A DNA stretch of 64,000 bases from the NCBI GenBank assembly GCA_037178855.1, contig JASJZC010000005.1, positions 3,286,001 to 3,350,000 of the forward strand, written 5' to 3'. The stretch's first letter is position 1. Each line of letters starts with the position of its first letter. Source of the DNA: Oscheius sp. JU75. Lineage: Eukaryota; Nematoda; Chromadorea; Rhabditida; Rhabditidae. Below, in pieces: positions 1 through 9,349 of the stretch. The notes under the pieces are model-generated. The model did not search any database. It had not been told where the DNA came from and worked only from the letters and a program-made list of their open reading frames with translations. The translations under genes and the position numbers were made by a program.

Positions 1-311
1 AGTTCTCTTGCGAATAAGAATCTTGCCCAATCATCAAGACCATCTGATCGAAGGAAGTGACTGCGTCAGCGCGAAAAAAACATTTCGGTCACCGTTTTGA
101 GGAATTGGAACGTCCCAAAACAGTTCGACAATAATCGAATTATCGAACATTACTCGAGGCTAAGAACTTGCATCCCTTCTTCACGAGTCTCGTTTTTATC
201 TGATCTCTAGTCTTTCTCCATATCCGTCTATTTTCCAAATCCAGATCTCCTCGGGGTCGTTCCGTCCGTTTTCGATCCGATTCCATCTCAAGTTCATACT
301 CTCGCCTATCC

Positions 312-1571
312 ATGTCCCGTCTGTTCTTTGTTTCGCTCTTCGTACTTTCTTCCGCTTTGGAAGAGTACTCGTATCTCGGATCATGCAACGATAACAGTAT
401 TCCATTCAAACTTGAAGTGAACAGTCGAGGACGACCAGGTGTATCCTTCCCCCTTCCTCTTCAACGCTCACTTCAGAACTGTTTTGTACTCGCCCAATTT
501 GTTTCGGAGGACAGGAAAAGACACTATCTACGATTTCTTGTAGCAGAGTCTTCCAAAAAAACATCTGCAATGAACCGAACGAATGGACAGGGGGCCTGAT
601 GGAAGTTAGCAATGGGACGGAAAACTCGTAATATAGAAAAGTTGTTGTATAATCAAACAGTTAAAGCCTCAAGTCCAAATGCTGTTCTTTCGATTCGGAA
701 CTGGAACAAATCCAAGCCGTAAAGACGGTCACTCTCGGTACGGACGAAAAGTCAGTTGACCCTTTAGTAAAGTACACTCAACTATTCAGATTCTCTGGCG
801 GTTTGTTTCTGAGCCGAAAAGGAATTGAAGGCTTCGATATGATCAAGGAGGTCAGAAGAAGTGCGAAGAATAACAGGTGACTGTTATCTTTATTGAAGAA
901 GGGCAGGTTTCAGAGTCGAGTACGAGATAATGATCATTCGAGTGCCGTGCAAAGTCGACGTTTCGGAAGAGTACGACCTGTTGAAGAAGCTCGGATATTT
1001 AGAGGACAAGGAGGATAACCTCGTCTCCGACTACTACAATGATTACGAACCTGTGAACTATCAGCAGCCTATTAGGCAGCCGCTATTGTACGTACGATGA
1101 AAACGGTTTATCATACTGATTCAGAAATAACCTGGAGAACTACCCACAACAATCTCTACCACTGCAAGTACCGCAACAGCCGCTGTTCAGCCAGCCACAA
1201 GCCACAGTCCCTCCTCCGACTCTCGTATCGCCCATTCTCACCACTCTCGTTCCTGTCAAAATTGTTCCTCGGACTATTGTTGACGTCACAACCTCGACAG
1301 CAACCACACTTGGTACTACAACAGCCGAAACAACAGTTCACACCACGATAAAGAGTAGTACTACTATCAAATATCTGGTAAGGAAGAGAGCTTTCCCCAA
1401 CAAGATCTGTTCAGAGACCTAAACGCCTACAATTTACTCAGCAGAAGAAGAAGATGTCGAAGAAGACGAGGAAGTCCGATCATAATGACGGTTAGTCTCT
1501 TGGTCTTCTTCATTTCCAAATGTTCAGCTTCCACGAAAGAGACTACACGGCTAGAAGAACTACGGGTTTGA
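312..1571 (+). CDS. Warthog-like hedgehog-related secreted protein
   Basis: Nematode hedgehog-related ligand of the Warthog type, probably secreted. Exons fit 312-438, 477-627, 667-876, 914-about 1087, then from 1125. The protein starts with a signal peptide (MSRLFFVSLFVLSSA) and runs into the Wart domain: SCNDNSIPFKLEV, a Cys pair (FCTRPICFGG), NEWTGGLMEVSNGTEN, KSKCCSFDSE and a closing EIMIIRVPCKV. The order and cysteine spacing are those of Warthog N-terminal domains. A low-complexity Gln/Pro/Thr tail follows (QQPLFSQPQ, many TT pairs). I see no Hint autoprocessing domain, so this would be a Wart-only member. The last splice is uncertain: the protein stops at 1495 or, with one more intron, at 1571. 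AATAAA lies just downstream (about 1583). The domain is firm; the 3' exons are moderate. Confidence 0.72.
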
Positions 1572-1667
1572 ATAATAATAATAATAAATATTTATGCTCT
1601 CCAAAGATCTTTGAACGCCATTTTATAGTCAGTCCTGAACAGAAGAACATTCAAAGAAGAGACTAAC

Positions 1668-2748
1668 TCACATGGATCTTCGATAGACGAAGTAATTGGC
1701 TGCAATCGACGCGTTTATAGATAGTCCAGCGTACGAAATCAGCCCGATCCTTGTGTTACCTAAAGAAACGATGGCTCGGATAAAGAAAAACCTACGACTG
1801 AGGTCGATTCTGCTCTCAAAGTAGGAGACAACTGCCATGCCAACGAGCCAACCGCAGAAGGTCAACGACAACACAATTGACAAGGGCTTGAAGGTGTTTC
1901 TAACACAGTGCGACACATCTGAAACATTTAGCACTGTCTCTAATCCAAACACTCACGGGTTTTTTTTCGTAGCACTATCCAGATGACGACGTAGACAAAC
2001 ACAGAGAAGATAGTGACTGCGGCGGTTGACATGGCCCAGACGTTTGTCGAGTTCCCAGTGAAGAAGGCGGATATCAGACACATCGTCTGTCTGAAATGAT
2101 CCCTATTGATGTGAGAATCCACAAGAGAGACCTGTGTGGATGCTTTTCAGTCTCGATATAGGCATAGACAGCGAGAGAAACTGAATACAGCACGGGTAAA
2201 ATGTTGACAGCCACGAGATAAACAACTTTCATTCGAGACGAGAGTCCAATAGACCGATATCTGTTTGTCAATTTGTTCAGAATAGATCAAAGCACCTACA
2301 GAATTGGACGAGTGACACAAATGAATCGGTCGACTCCGAGACTTGCGATGGTCACAATCGCGTGTTGCATAGAGACAGCTGGGATGAGCTGGATCCAAAA
2401 ACAGCTTCTTTGAGAGATGGTCATGACTCCACTGAATACTAGAAACGCGTAGGGGATATGGGCTAACTGATGCCCAACATCTCCAAGAGCAAGAATTGCT
2501 ATTAAGATACCACATGGATACCGTAATTCTCTAAACTCAACTCAAAAGTGAAACAAGTAACCGTACTTGAACTTGATTGTAGCCCAAACAATTGAGGTGT
2601 TCCCGTAGAAGCCGATACATGTCAAAATGAGTAAAAAAGCAGCGGGTGGATAGAAGACTTTCCTGTCGACTTCCATCATGAACATTGTCGTATCTTTATA
2701 GCCTAATTGGGTGCCTGACTCAGTTCTTGTTAGAATCACTTCATACAC
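1668..2748 (-). CDS. Srsx-type seven-transmembrane chemoreceptor
   Basis: Seven-helix G-protein-coupled receptor, probably a chemosensory Srsx member. Five exons join in frame. Helix 1 has GFYGNTSIVWATIKFKYE, the second exon gives LRYPCGILIAILALGDVGHQ, and helix 3 ends in ASLGVDRFICVTRPI, the DRF/DRY-like motif of this class. Later exons supply helices 4-7 (VYLVAVNILPVLYSVSLAVY, STAAVTIFSVFVYVVIWIVL, a sixth helix with FCGWLVGMAVVSYF and IGLISYAGLSINASIAANYF). The exon 1-2 junction works only if the acceptor is TTTAGAG, not the earlier TTTAG. An internal Met near residue 23 is an alternative start. Its 3' end faces the upstream Warthog gene, and its 5' end lies about 145 bp from the EOGT stop codon. 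Confidence 0.75.
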
Positions 2749-2891
2749 ACTTCTTCCGTCCGTCTGTTCCCGGACAAAAAGGGTAAGAGATCAGAGTTGC
2801 GGACAAACAACAGATCTCTCGGGTTGTGTCAAACTGAAACTTCTGTTGTCTATTGGAAAGTCTTCATTGGCAGTAATGTTTTTCTGGGTCT

Positions 2892-5800
2892 TCACAACTC
2901 AAGTTTCTTCAGTCGTCTTCTTTCCTTCCGTCGAGCATCAGTAAACTTTGGATGTCGCCTCACCCATTCGACCATCTGAAAGCTCTTTCTAATGTAAACA
3001 GTTCCAATCATACCTTCTGAACCTGATTCTTGAACTCGTCGACATCGAAACTATAGTTGACAAACTTCTCCCTCTTATCGTCATTGTTGTCGGGAATGAT
3101 CAAGTGTAGCTGGAAATGATTAATCCGAGACATGGACCACGTGATCAGAGTGTGCAGTAATAAAAAGAGAACAGCTGTTGGGACAAACCTTTTGATCGGG
3201 CCAAGTGAAGTATTTGACTCCTCGAATTCGAGCCAGATCTCGGTAGCAGCCACGATCCTCGCAGTGGTAGCTATTGGTTCATTTTGAATGGCACAAAAAG
3301 AACCCACATTTCGAAGACAGCCGCCCAGTCCGGGAGAAACAGCAGATGGGTCAGACCGGCCCCGTGCATTCCGATGAAGACATCAGTCGAGTGGGTCGTC
3401 TTCAACTGGTCGAGGAAGGGTAGATGATGGTTGTAGTCGACTATTTGAAGACGAACGGACGGAAGAGAACGAACGGCTTGTTCGATCTTCAAAAGACATA
3501 TCTCATTTTGCGAGTGAGCGAGAACCGGCCAGTGTAACTATTGCTCACTGAGTCCATGGCTGCTCCAATCGCCTTCCGCACTCACGATGACAAGGTTCGT
3601 TTTGGACAAACCCATTTGATCACAATACCTAGTTCTAAATGCCCAAAAGCTTCTGTGTATGTGTGTGTCTGAAGCCCTAATTTCCAATTTGTCAGCTACT
3701 TTGTGATAGCAATTACTATTTGCAAGTCAAGCCGAGTCGAGTCAAAGTGGGTCATAACGGTGCTTCTGTCATGGTTGCTCGCCTGGGACAGCCTCTATCT
3801 GTCACGAGCCCTAACGGGACATCAGCTAAACTTGTTATTGATCAAAACTATTGAGTTACTTTCTCCTCATATTCGATCCCTCAAGTGTATCTTTTTTCCA
3901 GTACGGACCCTCGTTTCCCCCAGTCGTTTACTACCGCGAAACATATGGACTAGACTACAACAAAATGGATGACATGGACGATTCGGACAGCATCGGAACC
4001 AAGAGTACAGTGACTGTTCGAACCACGAAGAATGTCTACCCGATCGGCATGCAAGAGAGTACAATGTCCAGAATGACCAATGCCAGTCAGCCCTATCAGG
4101 TACAAGGGACTATTCGTTTCCTCCGAACAGATCTCTAGATAGAACAGATGAACACGACTCGAGTAGTCACCGAGAAGGCCAACACTCTCAACAGTGCTGC
4201 TCTCGTCGCACTTGGGAGTGTTCTCACTTTGGTCAGTTCTTCTCTTCCTCTGTAACTTTTGCTCCTTTTTCCAGTTAATATTTGCCCTGATCAGCATTTT
4301 CTATGATGGTTGTCCCTTCTTTGCGACTCTCGTCGCAGCCGGAATCCTACTTTTGAACACTGTCATTGTTCTAGTTTTCGCCCAACTACGTCCGACTATT
4401 CGATGGATGGTACGTCAAGAGATTTGAAAGTAAAGACGTAATTCAGTGGGCCAGTGGCTGTACAGCCGTCATCTCGTTTGTTCTCAGTGTGGCACTGTTC
4501 TTCTGGACAGTCTTTCTGATCAACAGCGAGGACAAGTTTTTGGAGAAAGTTGGAGCGAGAAACAATAGGATTGTTACAAGTACACGGATAGCTATGTACA
4601 CTCTTGAGCTGTTCATCATTCCCGTTCATGGTCAGTCAATTGGTTACTTTGCATAAGAAAGGACTTAGGGATAGCGGCACTGGTTGTTTTGTACGCTCTC
4701 TACCCGCACTTAACAGAAAAGAACAACGGAGCCGTGACTAGAGCCTACTTTTTGAGTGAGCCACCCCTTGGACACCAGGTATCTTTTGCTTCTTTGAATG
4801 TAGAGCTGAATGCTTAAGAAAATTCTCGTGCCCATTGAACTACGGCAAATGCGCTCCTCGAGTGATTCAGAGACTTCGGAAGCCTCGATTGGGGTCCAGA
4901 CTAGTGGAACCCGAAGCCAACAGATCTAATGGCCGTTTCACTTTGCCCAAAAAATGAATCGTTCTCACCTCTCGAATGTTCAAGATCTTTCTGTGAGTCG
5001 TACTTCTTGAAAGGATGGTCACGCGAACAGTCTCGAGATCGGGAACTGACTCTGGAACATCCAATCTGTGGAGGATATGGTGGGCAAAAGCGTGAATCAG
5101 ACCCGAACCTGAGCAACCTTGGATCTGAAACCATACTGTACCCTTTTATCCATTTTGATATCAACCAAAGGCATATTGTAGAAGAGTCCGAAAGGTTGTC
5201 TGGCCAGAAGAGGCAGCATGACATCCTTGAAACAGACTCTATTCCCTGCCAGAGACAGCAATTCCAATGGTTTCTTCCGACTGAATGATTTCCATGTGTC
5301 ACCGAAAAGAGCATCCACGAATCCAGACTCGGCCTGGTAAATATATTCATTCAATACTAGAGATACTCACAGTGTCCCACCAAATGATCTGTACATCTCT
5401 CGAGAAAGAGCCGTTGATGTGTTGACTGACGTAGAGATTGACGAAATCGCAAAAGTGATGGAACAAGTTGACCGAAGCATCCTGTTTCTGGAGGATTGTT
5501 GGCCCTTCGAAGATTACGTCACAGTTCTCTTTGTCTACTTCAAACGAGGGAATAGATGAGAATTGTTCTAGTTCATGGCCCCTAAATATATTGTTACTGA
5601 ATCTGAGAACAATCCAACCAGGACTGAAGATAGCTCTTCTGCCGCAGATTCTCCTTCAAGACATTCTGTTCGAACAGCTTCTGACAATTTCCTCCCACAT
5701 CTCCTTCCAAAATTATATCGTTTCTGTATCTCGCCGATCCTTTCAATTTAAAATGACGAAAGTCGAAAAAGATGTTCTTTGCGTAACAGTACTGCAGATT

Positions 5801-6245
5801 TTTGCTACAGACAAGACTTGTTCCCTTCTGAACAGAGGAATCTCTTCTCAATCGGAACTGTACCTCGTCCACGGATGAACAAATAGCAAACAGATCTGCC
5901 CTCTCTCTGACGTAGCCCCAGTCGGCTTGTTTCCAAAACGTGTCGCTCGCCGTCTCTTTCCCTTTTTCACATGTCGGAACACCTATTTCGGCGCTGTACG
6001 AGTTTTTTCTCGAACAAGTGCTCTCAAATCCCCAACATCGGGTGGTATTCGTCTGAAAGGGAATGAAAATGGGAAATGATACCATTTACCTCTACTGGAC
6101 ACGATATGTCCTCGTTACATTTGGCTAAAAGGTCGTTGTTGGAATGAGTAAAGTATTTTAAATGCTGAGGATGCAATTCGAGACTAGATTGATACGTGGC
6201 AGAAGCGGTGGACAAGAATAGGACGAAGAGTACCCGTTTTACCAT
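2892..6245 (-). CDS. EGF-domain O-GlcNAc transferase (EOGT, GT61)
   Basis: ER-lumenal glycosyltransferase that puts O-GlcNAc on folded EGF repeats. The start is the ATG at 6245, just after a TTTCAG that could be a trans-splice site. A signal peptide ([15 protein letters not shown]) leads into the family N-terminus ([20 protein letters not shown]) and a Cys-rich region ([15 protein letters not shown]). Later exons carry [20 protein letters not shown] and [22 protein letters not shown], spliced over a 43-nt intron. The GT61 hallmark [28 protein letters not shown] and [17 protein letters not shown] follow, then NYSFDVDEF. The extreme C-terminus is KKLEL, which only loosely resembles a KDEL-type retrieval signal. 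The intron of about 1.47 kb before the hallmark exon contains an entire plus-strand gene (3556-4929). All family blocks are present, so it should be functional. Confidence 0.88.
3556..4929 (+). CDS. four-helix membrane protein nested in an EOGT intron
   Basis: Unrecognised membrane protein wholly inside one EOGT intron, on the opposite strand. Proposed start [13 protein letters not shown], then a 306-nt intron and [19 protein letters not shown]. Four hydrophobic helices follow: [58 protein letters not shown] and [20 protein letters not shown]. The C-terminal tail is hydrophilic and Ser-rich ([20 protein letters not shown]) and should be cytoplasmic. The short introns at about 4101, 4230, 4411, 4632 and 4780 are GT-AG and keep the frame. 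The layout resembles MARVEL-like or claudin-like tetraspan proteins, but no diagnostic motif lets me name the family. The first exon is inferred; a start at MDDMDDSDS (3965) is also possible. Confidence 0.68.
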
Positions 6246-6289
6246 CCTGAAACAGGTGAACAAAGGCTGAATAACTAATGGCCGTAGTC

Positions 6290-6436
6290 ATGGTGAATTC
6301 CTCAGGTGGGATAGGTCCAAATAGTTCTAACTTTATTGGCATGGGATTGAGGGGAGCTATGGCTGAAGTGATTGATCACTTCGACGAGACATCAATTTGT
6401 AATGAGAAGGCGCTAGCGAAAAAGTACCAAATATGA
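6290..6436 (+). CDS. small ORF of 48 residues, unknown
   Basis: An uninterrupted ATG-to-TGA frame on the plus strand in the gap between the EOGT 5' end and the NUD-2 3' end. It begins MVNSSGGIGPNSSNFIGMGL and continues with RGAMAEVIDHFDETSICNEK. The second half could form an amphipathic helix. I do not recognise it. No intron is needed and no upstream acceptor decides the start. It may be a real micropeptide or a chance frame. Confidence 0.25.
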   Translation: MVNSSGGIGPNSSNFIGMGLRGAMAEVIDHFDETSICNEKALAKKYQI

Positions 6437-6491
6437 CCAAAGAACGAAGGAAAACTCGTAATTGAATGAGATATTGCTGAGCTGTATGCAC

Positions 6492-7462
6492 CTAGGCACG
6501 TGGAGACGTCTTCTTTTGTCGAGACATCAATCCTTCTAACGATTCCACTTTGACCATCAACTCGTTGATAATTCTCGTCACACTGTTTGCAAACGTCTTC
6601 GGTCCTTGTTTCTGCGAAACCTCAAATTTTTTCCTAGTAAAAAAAGTTAAAAGAATACAAACCTCGGTAGTATTGCGTCTGTCTGTGGTTTCGACGTGAT
6701 CAATTTCCATCGGTTCAGGTCGTTCTTTTCCAGGCGTCGGTTCATCAGGAGTATCGTCAGATCGCTCAATTCGGAGAGGCTCAACAACCAGACGAGGTCG
6801 CTCTTTCAGTTCTTCTCTAGAAAAACGGTGATAAGTTAATACATCAAATCGAAACACCTGAGTCGGAACATTTCCTCATTTGCTGCTTGTTTCTCGGCAA
6901 CTTCGTTTTCTAGAAGAGATGTCTTTTCAATAGCTCCGTTCAGCTGAATAAGTTGCGATAAAAGTAGGAAAAGAGACAAAACCTTAGTCATAAGATCGTC
7001 CATTTCCTGTTGATTATTTCTGTCTGCTCGCTCCAAGTCGTCGTTTTTCTGCTCGAGAAGACGAATTCGTGTCTTCCCGGCTTCCAGTTCCTCCTTGGCA
7101 ATTTGCAGTTCTTTCCGGAGAGCCTCCTCGACTTTGATAGCCTCACGTTTTTCATTTGCCGCTCTCTCCTGTAATGGGGTTGTTCGAGAAGGTAAAATAA
7201 AGAGTAACCTGCAAGCGATGCAGTTCCAATTCGGACAGTTGAAGCCTTCGATCTTTCTCTTTAGCCTCACGCTTGGCTGCCTCCAATTCGGCGTCTAGCA
7301 TCTTTTCAATTTCGCTAGACGATGCTCTAAATTCGTCTGCCTCCTCAAGATCTTCCTGAATAGTCCCTTTTAAAAGCAAAGATCAGCTCATACCTTGTAC
7401 TTGATTATGCGTTGAATGAGCTCATCTTGAGAGAGTTGGCGTAGTTCGTCCAGCGAAGACAT
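6492..7462 (-). CDS. nud-2: NUD-2 / NDEL1 dynein regulator
   Basis: Coiled-coil adaptor that links LIS1 to dynein in nuclear migration and mitosis. It starts MSSLDELRQLSQDELIQRI; short introns separate exons that give an almost continuous heptad-rich helix (EEADEFRASSSEIEKMLDAE, KVEEALRKELQIAKEELEAG). The family signature EQKNDDLERADR is followed by LNGAIEKTSLLENEVAEK, matching the NDE1/NDEL1 block ELEQANDDLERAKR...LNQAIERNAFLESELDEK. The C-terminal third is charged and probably disordered, ending in a short helix (NSVTRIINELMVKVESLEGL). Length, about 250 residues, is close to C. elegans NUD-2. It is transcribed away from the neighbouring small coiled-coil gene. Confidence 0.82.
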
Positions 7463-7881
7463 TTGAGCAACTTTCTGAAAACCAGATGTTAAAAAGGACG
7501 TAGGCGAGACGTGAATGTGACAAGGACAACAGATTAATCACGAGACAACAGTCATCATCATCGATTGTCTATACATTTTAACGCTTTCATAAATTTGAAT
7601 ATCTACTTTTTTTAGAGCAAAAGGAATGCTTAGCCGGTCGGGACGGATCGAAAAACCGGCTCAACGGTCCAAAAAGAGCGCGAAGAGCCAATTGATAAAG
7701 CAAACAAGAGGGCACACCCCCGAGGGTACTTGACTCATTCCGTTTCGGTATTTGAGGCGTGACTACGCCTTTCGCTGTGGGACCTTGACAAAGGAAATAA
7801 AAATCTTTATTGGACGTCAATGCCGATGGACCCGATTGATAATACAAAGTGAGAACAATAAATTACAGAGAAGACGGGTGA
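7463..7881. other. intergenic; possible structured RNA at 7625-7775
   Basis: No convincing coding exon. The middle is GC-richer than its flanks and has three perfect short inverted repeats in tandem: 7632-7638 with 7655-7661 (AGCCGGT/ACCGGCT), 7716-7719 with 7724-7727 (ACCC/GGGT) and 7755-7759 with 7766-7770 (AGGCG/CGCCT). This could be a folded non-coding RNA or a decayed repeat. I find no match to U snRNAs, SRP RNA, SL RNA or tRNA landmarks. Confidence 0.3.
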
Positions 7882-8447
7882 TTAGTTGAGATTTTGCTCG
7901 CGGATGATATCTTCGAGGTGGATGTTCATCATCGACTGATGTTGACGAAGAGTTGCTGCTAAATGGGCTGCCCGTTGTTGGAGCTCCTCTGTACGTTTTT
8001 TGCTGCTACGACACTCTGAACAGTTAATGAGCTTCGGAAAAGGAAAGGACGTTACCACTAATGAGCTCGATAGTTTCGTGTTTTGTTTCTTCAAGAGCCG
8101 TGACTTCTTGAGCAGTCATAGCCGTCGAGTTCCATTCGCCATCTGACCTCTGACTAGGCACCGCGATCGACGTGCGTTCGAGCCCTTTCCGGGCAATGGC
8201 CAGATCTGAAAAAAATAATGTGGATTAGACGTCTCTGGCAAGGGAAAAACGCAGAGATCAACTTGCTAACACCCAATACGGAATCCTTTTTAAAATTTTC
8301 CTTTCACGATAAGAGTTTTTGGCTTGTCTGTGCAGCTTCTCCCAGTTGTCTATTTGTGCGAGTTCATGATCGCTGCCGACAAATATTAGGCTGAACATAC
8401 ACTCTCCGGTTCAGTTTCCAAAGCATTTTGTAGACGGAACAGATCAT
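7882..8447 (-). CDS. small coiled-coil protein, unidentified
   Basis: Hypothetical protein of roughly 125-140 residues. The only phase that joins the exons starts at ATG 8447 (MICSVYKMLWKLNRR), just after an AG acceptor. It continues DHELAQIDNWEKLHRQAKNS, then an Arg/Lys-rich exon (IARKGLERTSIAVPSQRSDG), a Glu/Thr helix (MTAQEVTALEETKHETIELI) and the last exon with a helix KKRTEELQQRAAHLAATLRQ ending HLEDIIREQNLN. The third junction (donor near 8310) is ambiguous. The all-helical size and Gln-rich coil resemble subunits of small trafficking or kinetochore complexes, but I cannot assign one. It is divergently arranged with the globin gene, with only about 75 bp between start codons. Confidence 0.5.
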
Positions 8448-8521
8448 TCTGCCAGACAAGGAACTTGGTTTTAAGTAAAGTGAAAAAGATAGGGCAAAGC
8501 GGCCGGAAATTTGAATAACCG

Positions 8522-9349
8522 ATGTGTACTTCCGACTCCAGAAGAGCAGTTGCATCTCTTCGTCGCTCCGTAATGTATCGTCTGATGTGCTACGAAACTT
8601 CTTCTCCCTTCAAATGCCCCATGAAACATCCGATTCCTACAGTCATAACTCCAGAAGAGACTCCCAATCACTCGCCCACCCAACTCACTGACATTCGTAA
8701 GTACTCGGTTGGTTGTTATGAAATTTGTTGTAGAAAAACAAACAATAGCTGAAGTGGAACGAATAACTCCCGGTCAGAGGTCTATTCTAAAGAAAACCTT
8801 CTGTCCGATGGGCATAGACGCCGTCCCAAACGGACTGAAGATGCTTATCAAGTAGCTTACATCAACACTAAGGAAACATATCCAAATTTAGGCTGTTTTC
8901 TGAGTACCCACGATATAAGCTCATTTGGCCTCAGTTCCGAGCGATTCCGGACTCTTCCCTAATGCATGCCATCGAATTGAGGTATGTTTGACTGAGTCAA
9001 ATAGGAGATCTTTTTCAGACGTCATGCATCCGTCTACATGACTGGACTGGGCTCGATAATAAATTCAATGGACGATACAGAGAGTTTGTGTCAGCAGCTG
9101 GCGCGAATAGCCAGAGCTCATATAAAATGGAACATTCACCACAGCCACGTGATGGTTATAGACCAAAGGAACACATTGAAATTTGAACGATTTCAGCACA
9201 TGCTACAGCCCGTTTTGGAAATTGTGGACGACTGTAATGGCGGAAACATGAACCACGAGACCAGAGAGGCTTGGACAACTCTGTACAAGGTTATTGCCGA
9301 CCTGATTGAGATTTATCGTGTTCACGAACGTGGCCATCCCCATGTCTAA
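8522..9349 (+). CDS. globin
   Basis: Haem-binding globin of the nematode glb family. Exons splice to a protein with a 50-60 residue N-terminal extension (MCTSDSRRAVASLRRS..., with VITPEETPNHSPTQ) and then a full globin fold: GQRSILKKTFCPMG (helix A), LFSEYPRYKLIWPQFRAI (C-CD region with the CD1 Phe), ELRRHASVYMTGLGSIINSM (helix E, distal His in LRRH) and LARIARAHIKWNIHHSHV (helix F, proximal His in RAH). A helix H with EAWTTLYKVIADLIEIYR closes it. Both haem-ligand positions are His, so it should bind haem. AATAAA lies just after the stop (9352). The true start could be the second Met at 8573. It converges on the GANP gene. Confidence 0.82.

Noticed and set aside
2711..2979. Plus-strand ORFs at the srsx/EOGT boundary
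   Set aside because: Antisense to the receptor start and EOGT end, with no splice or domain support.
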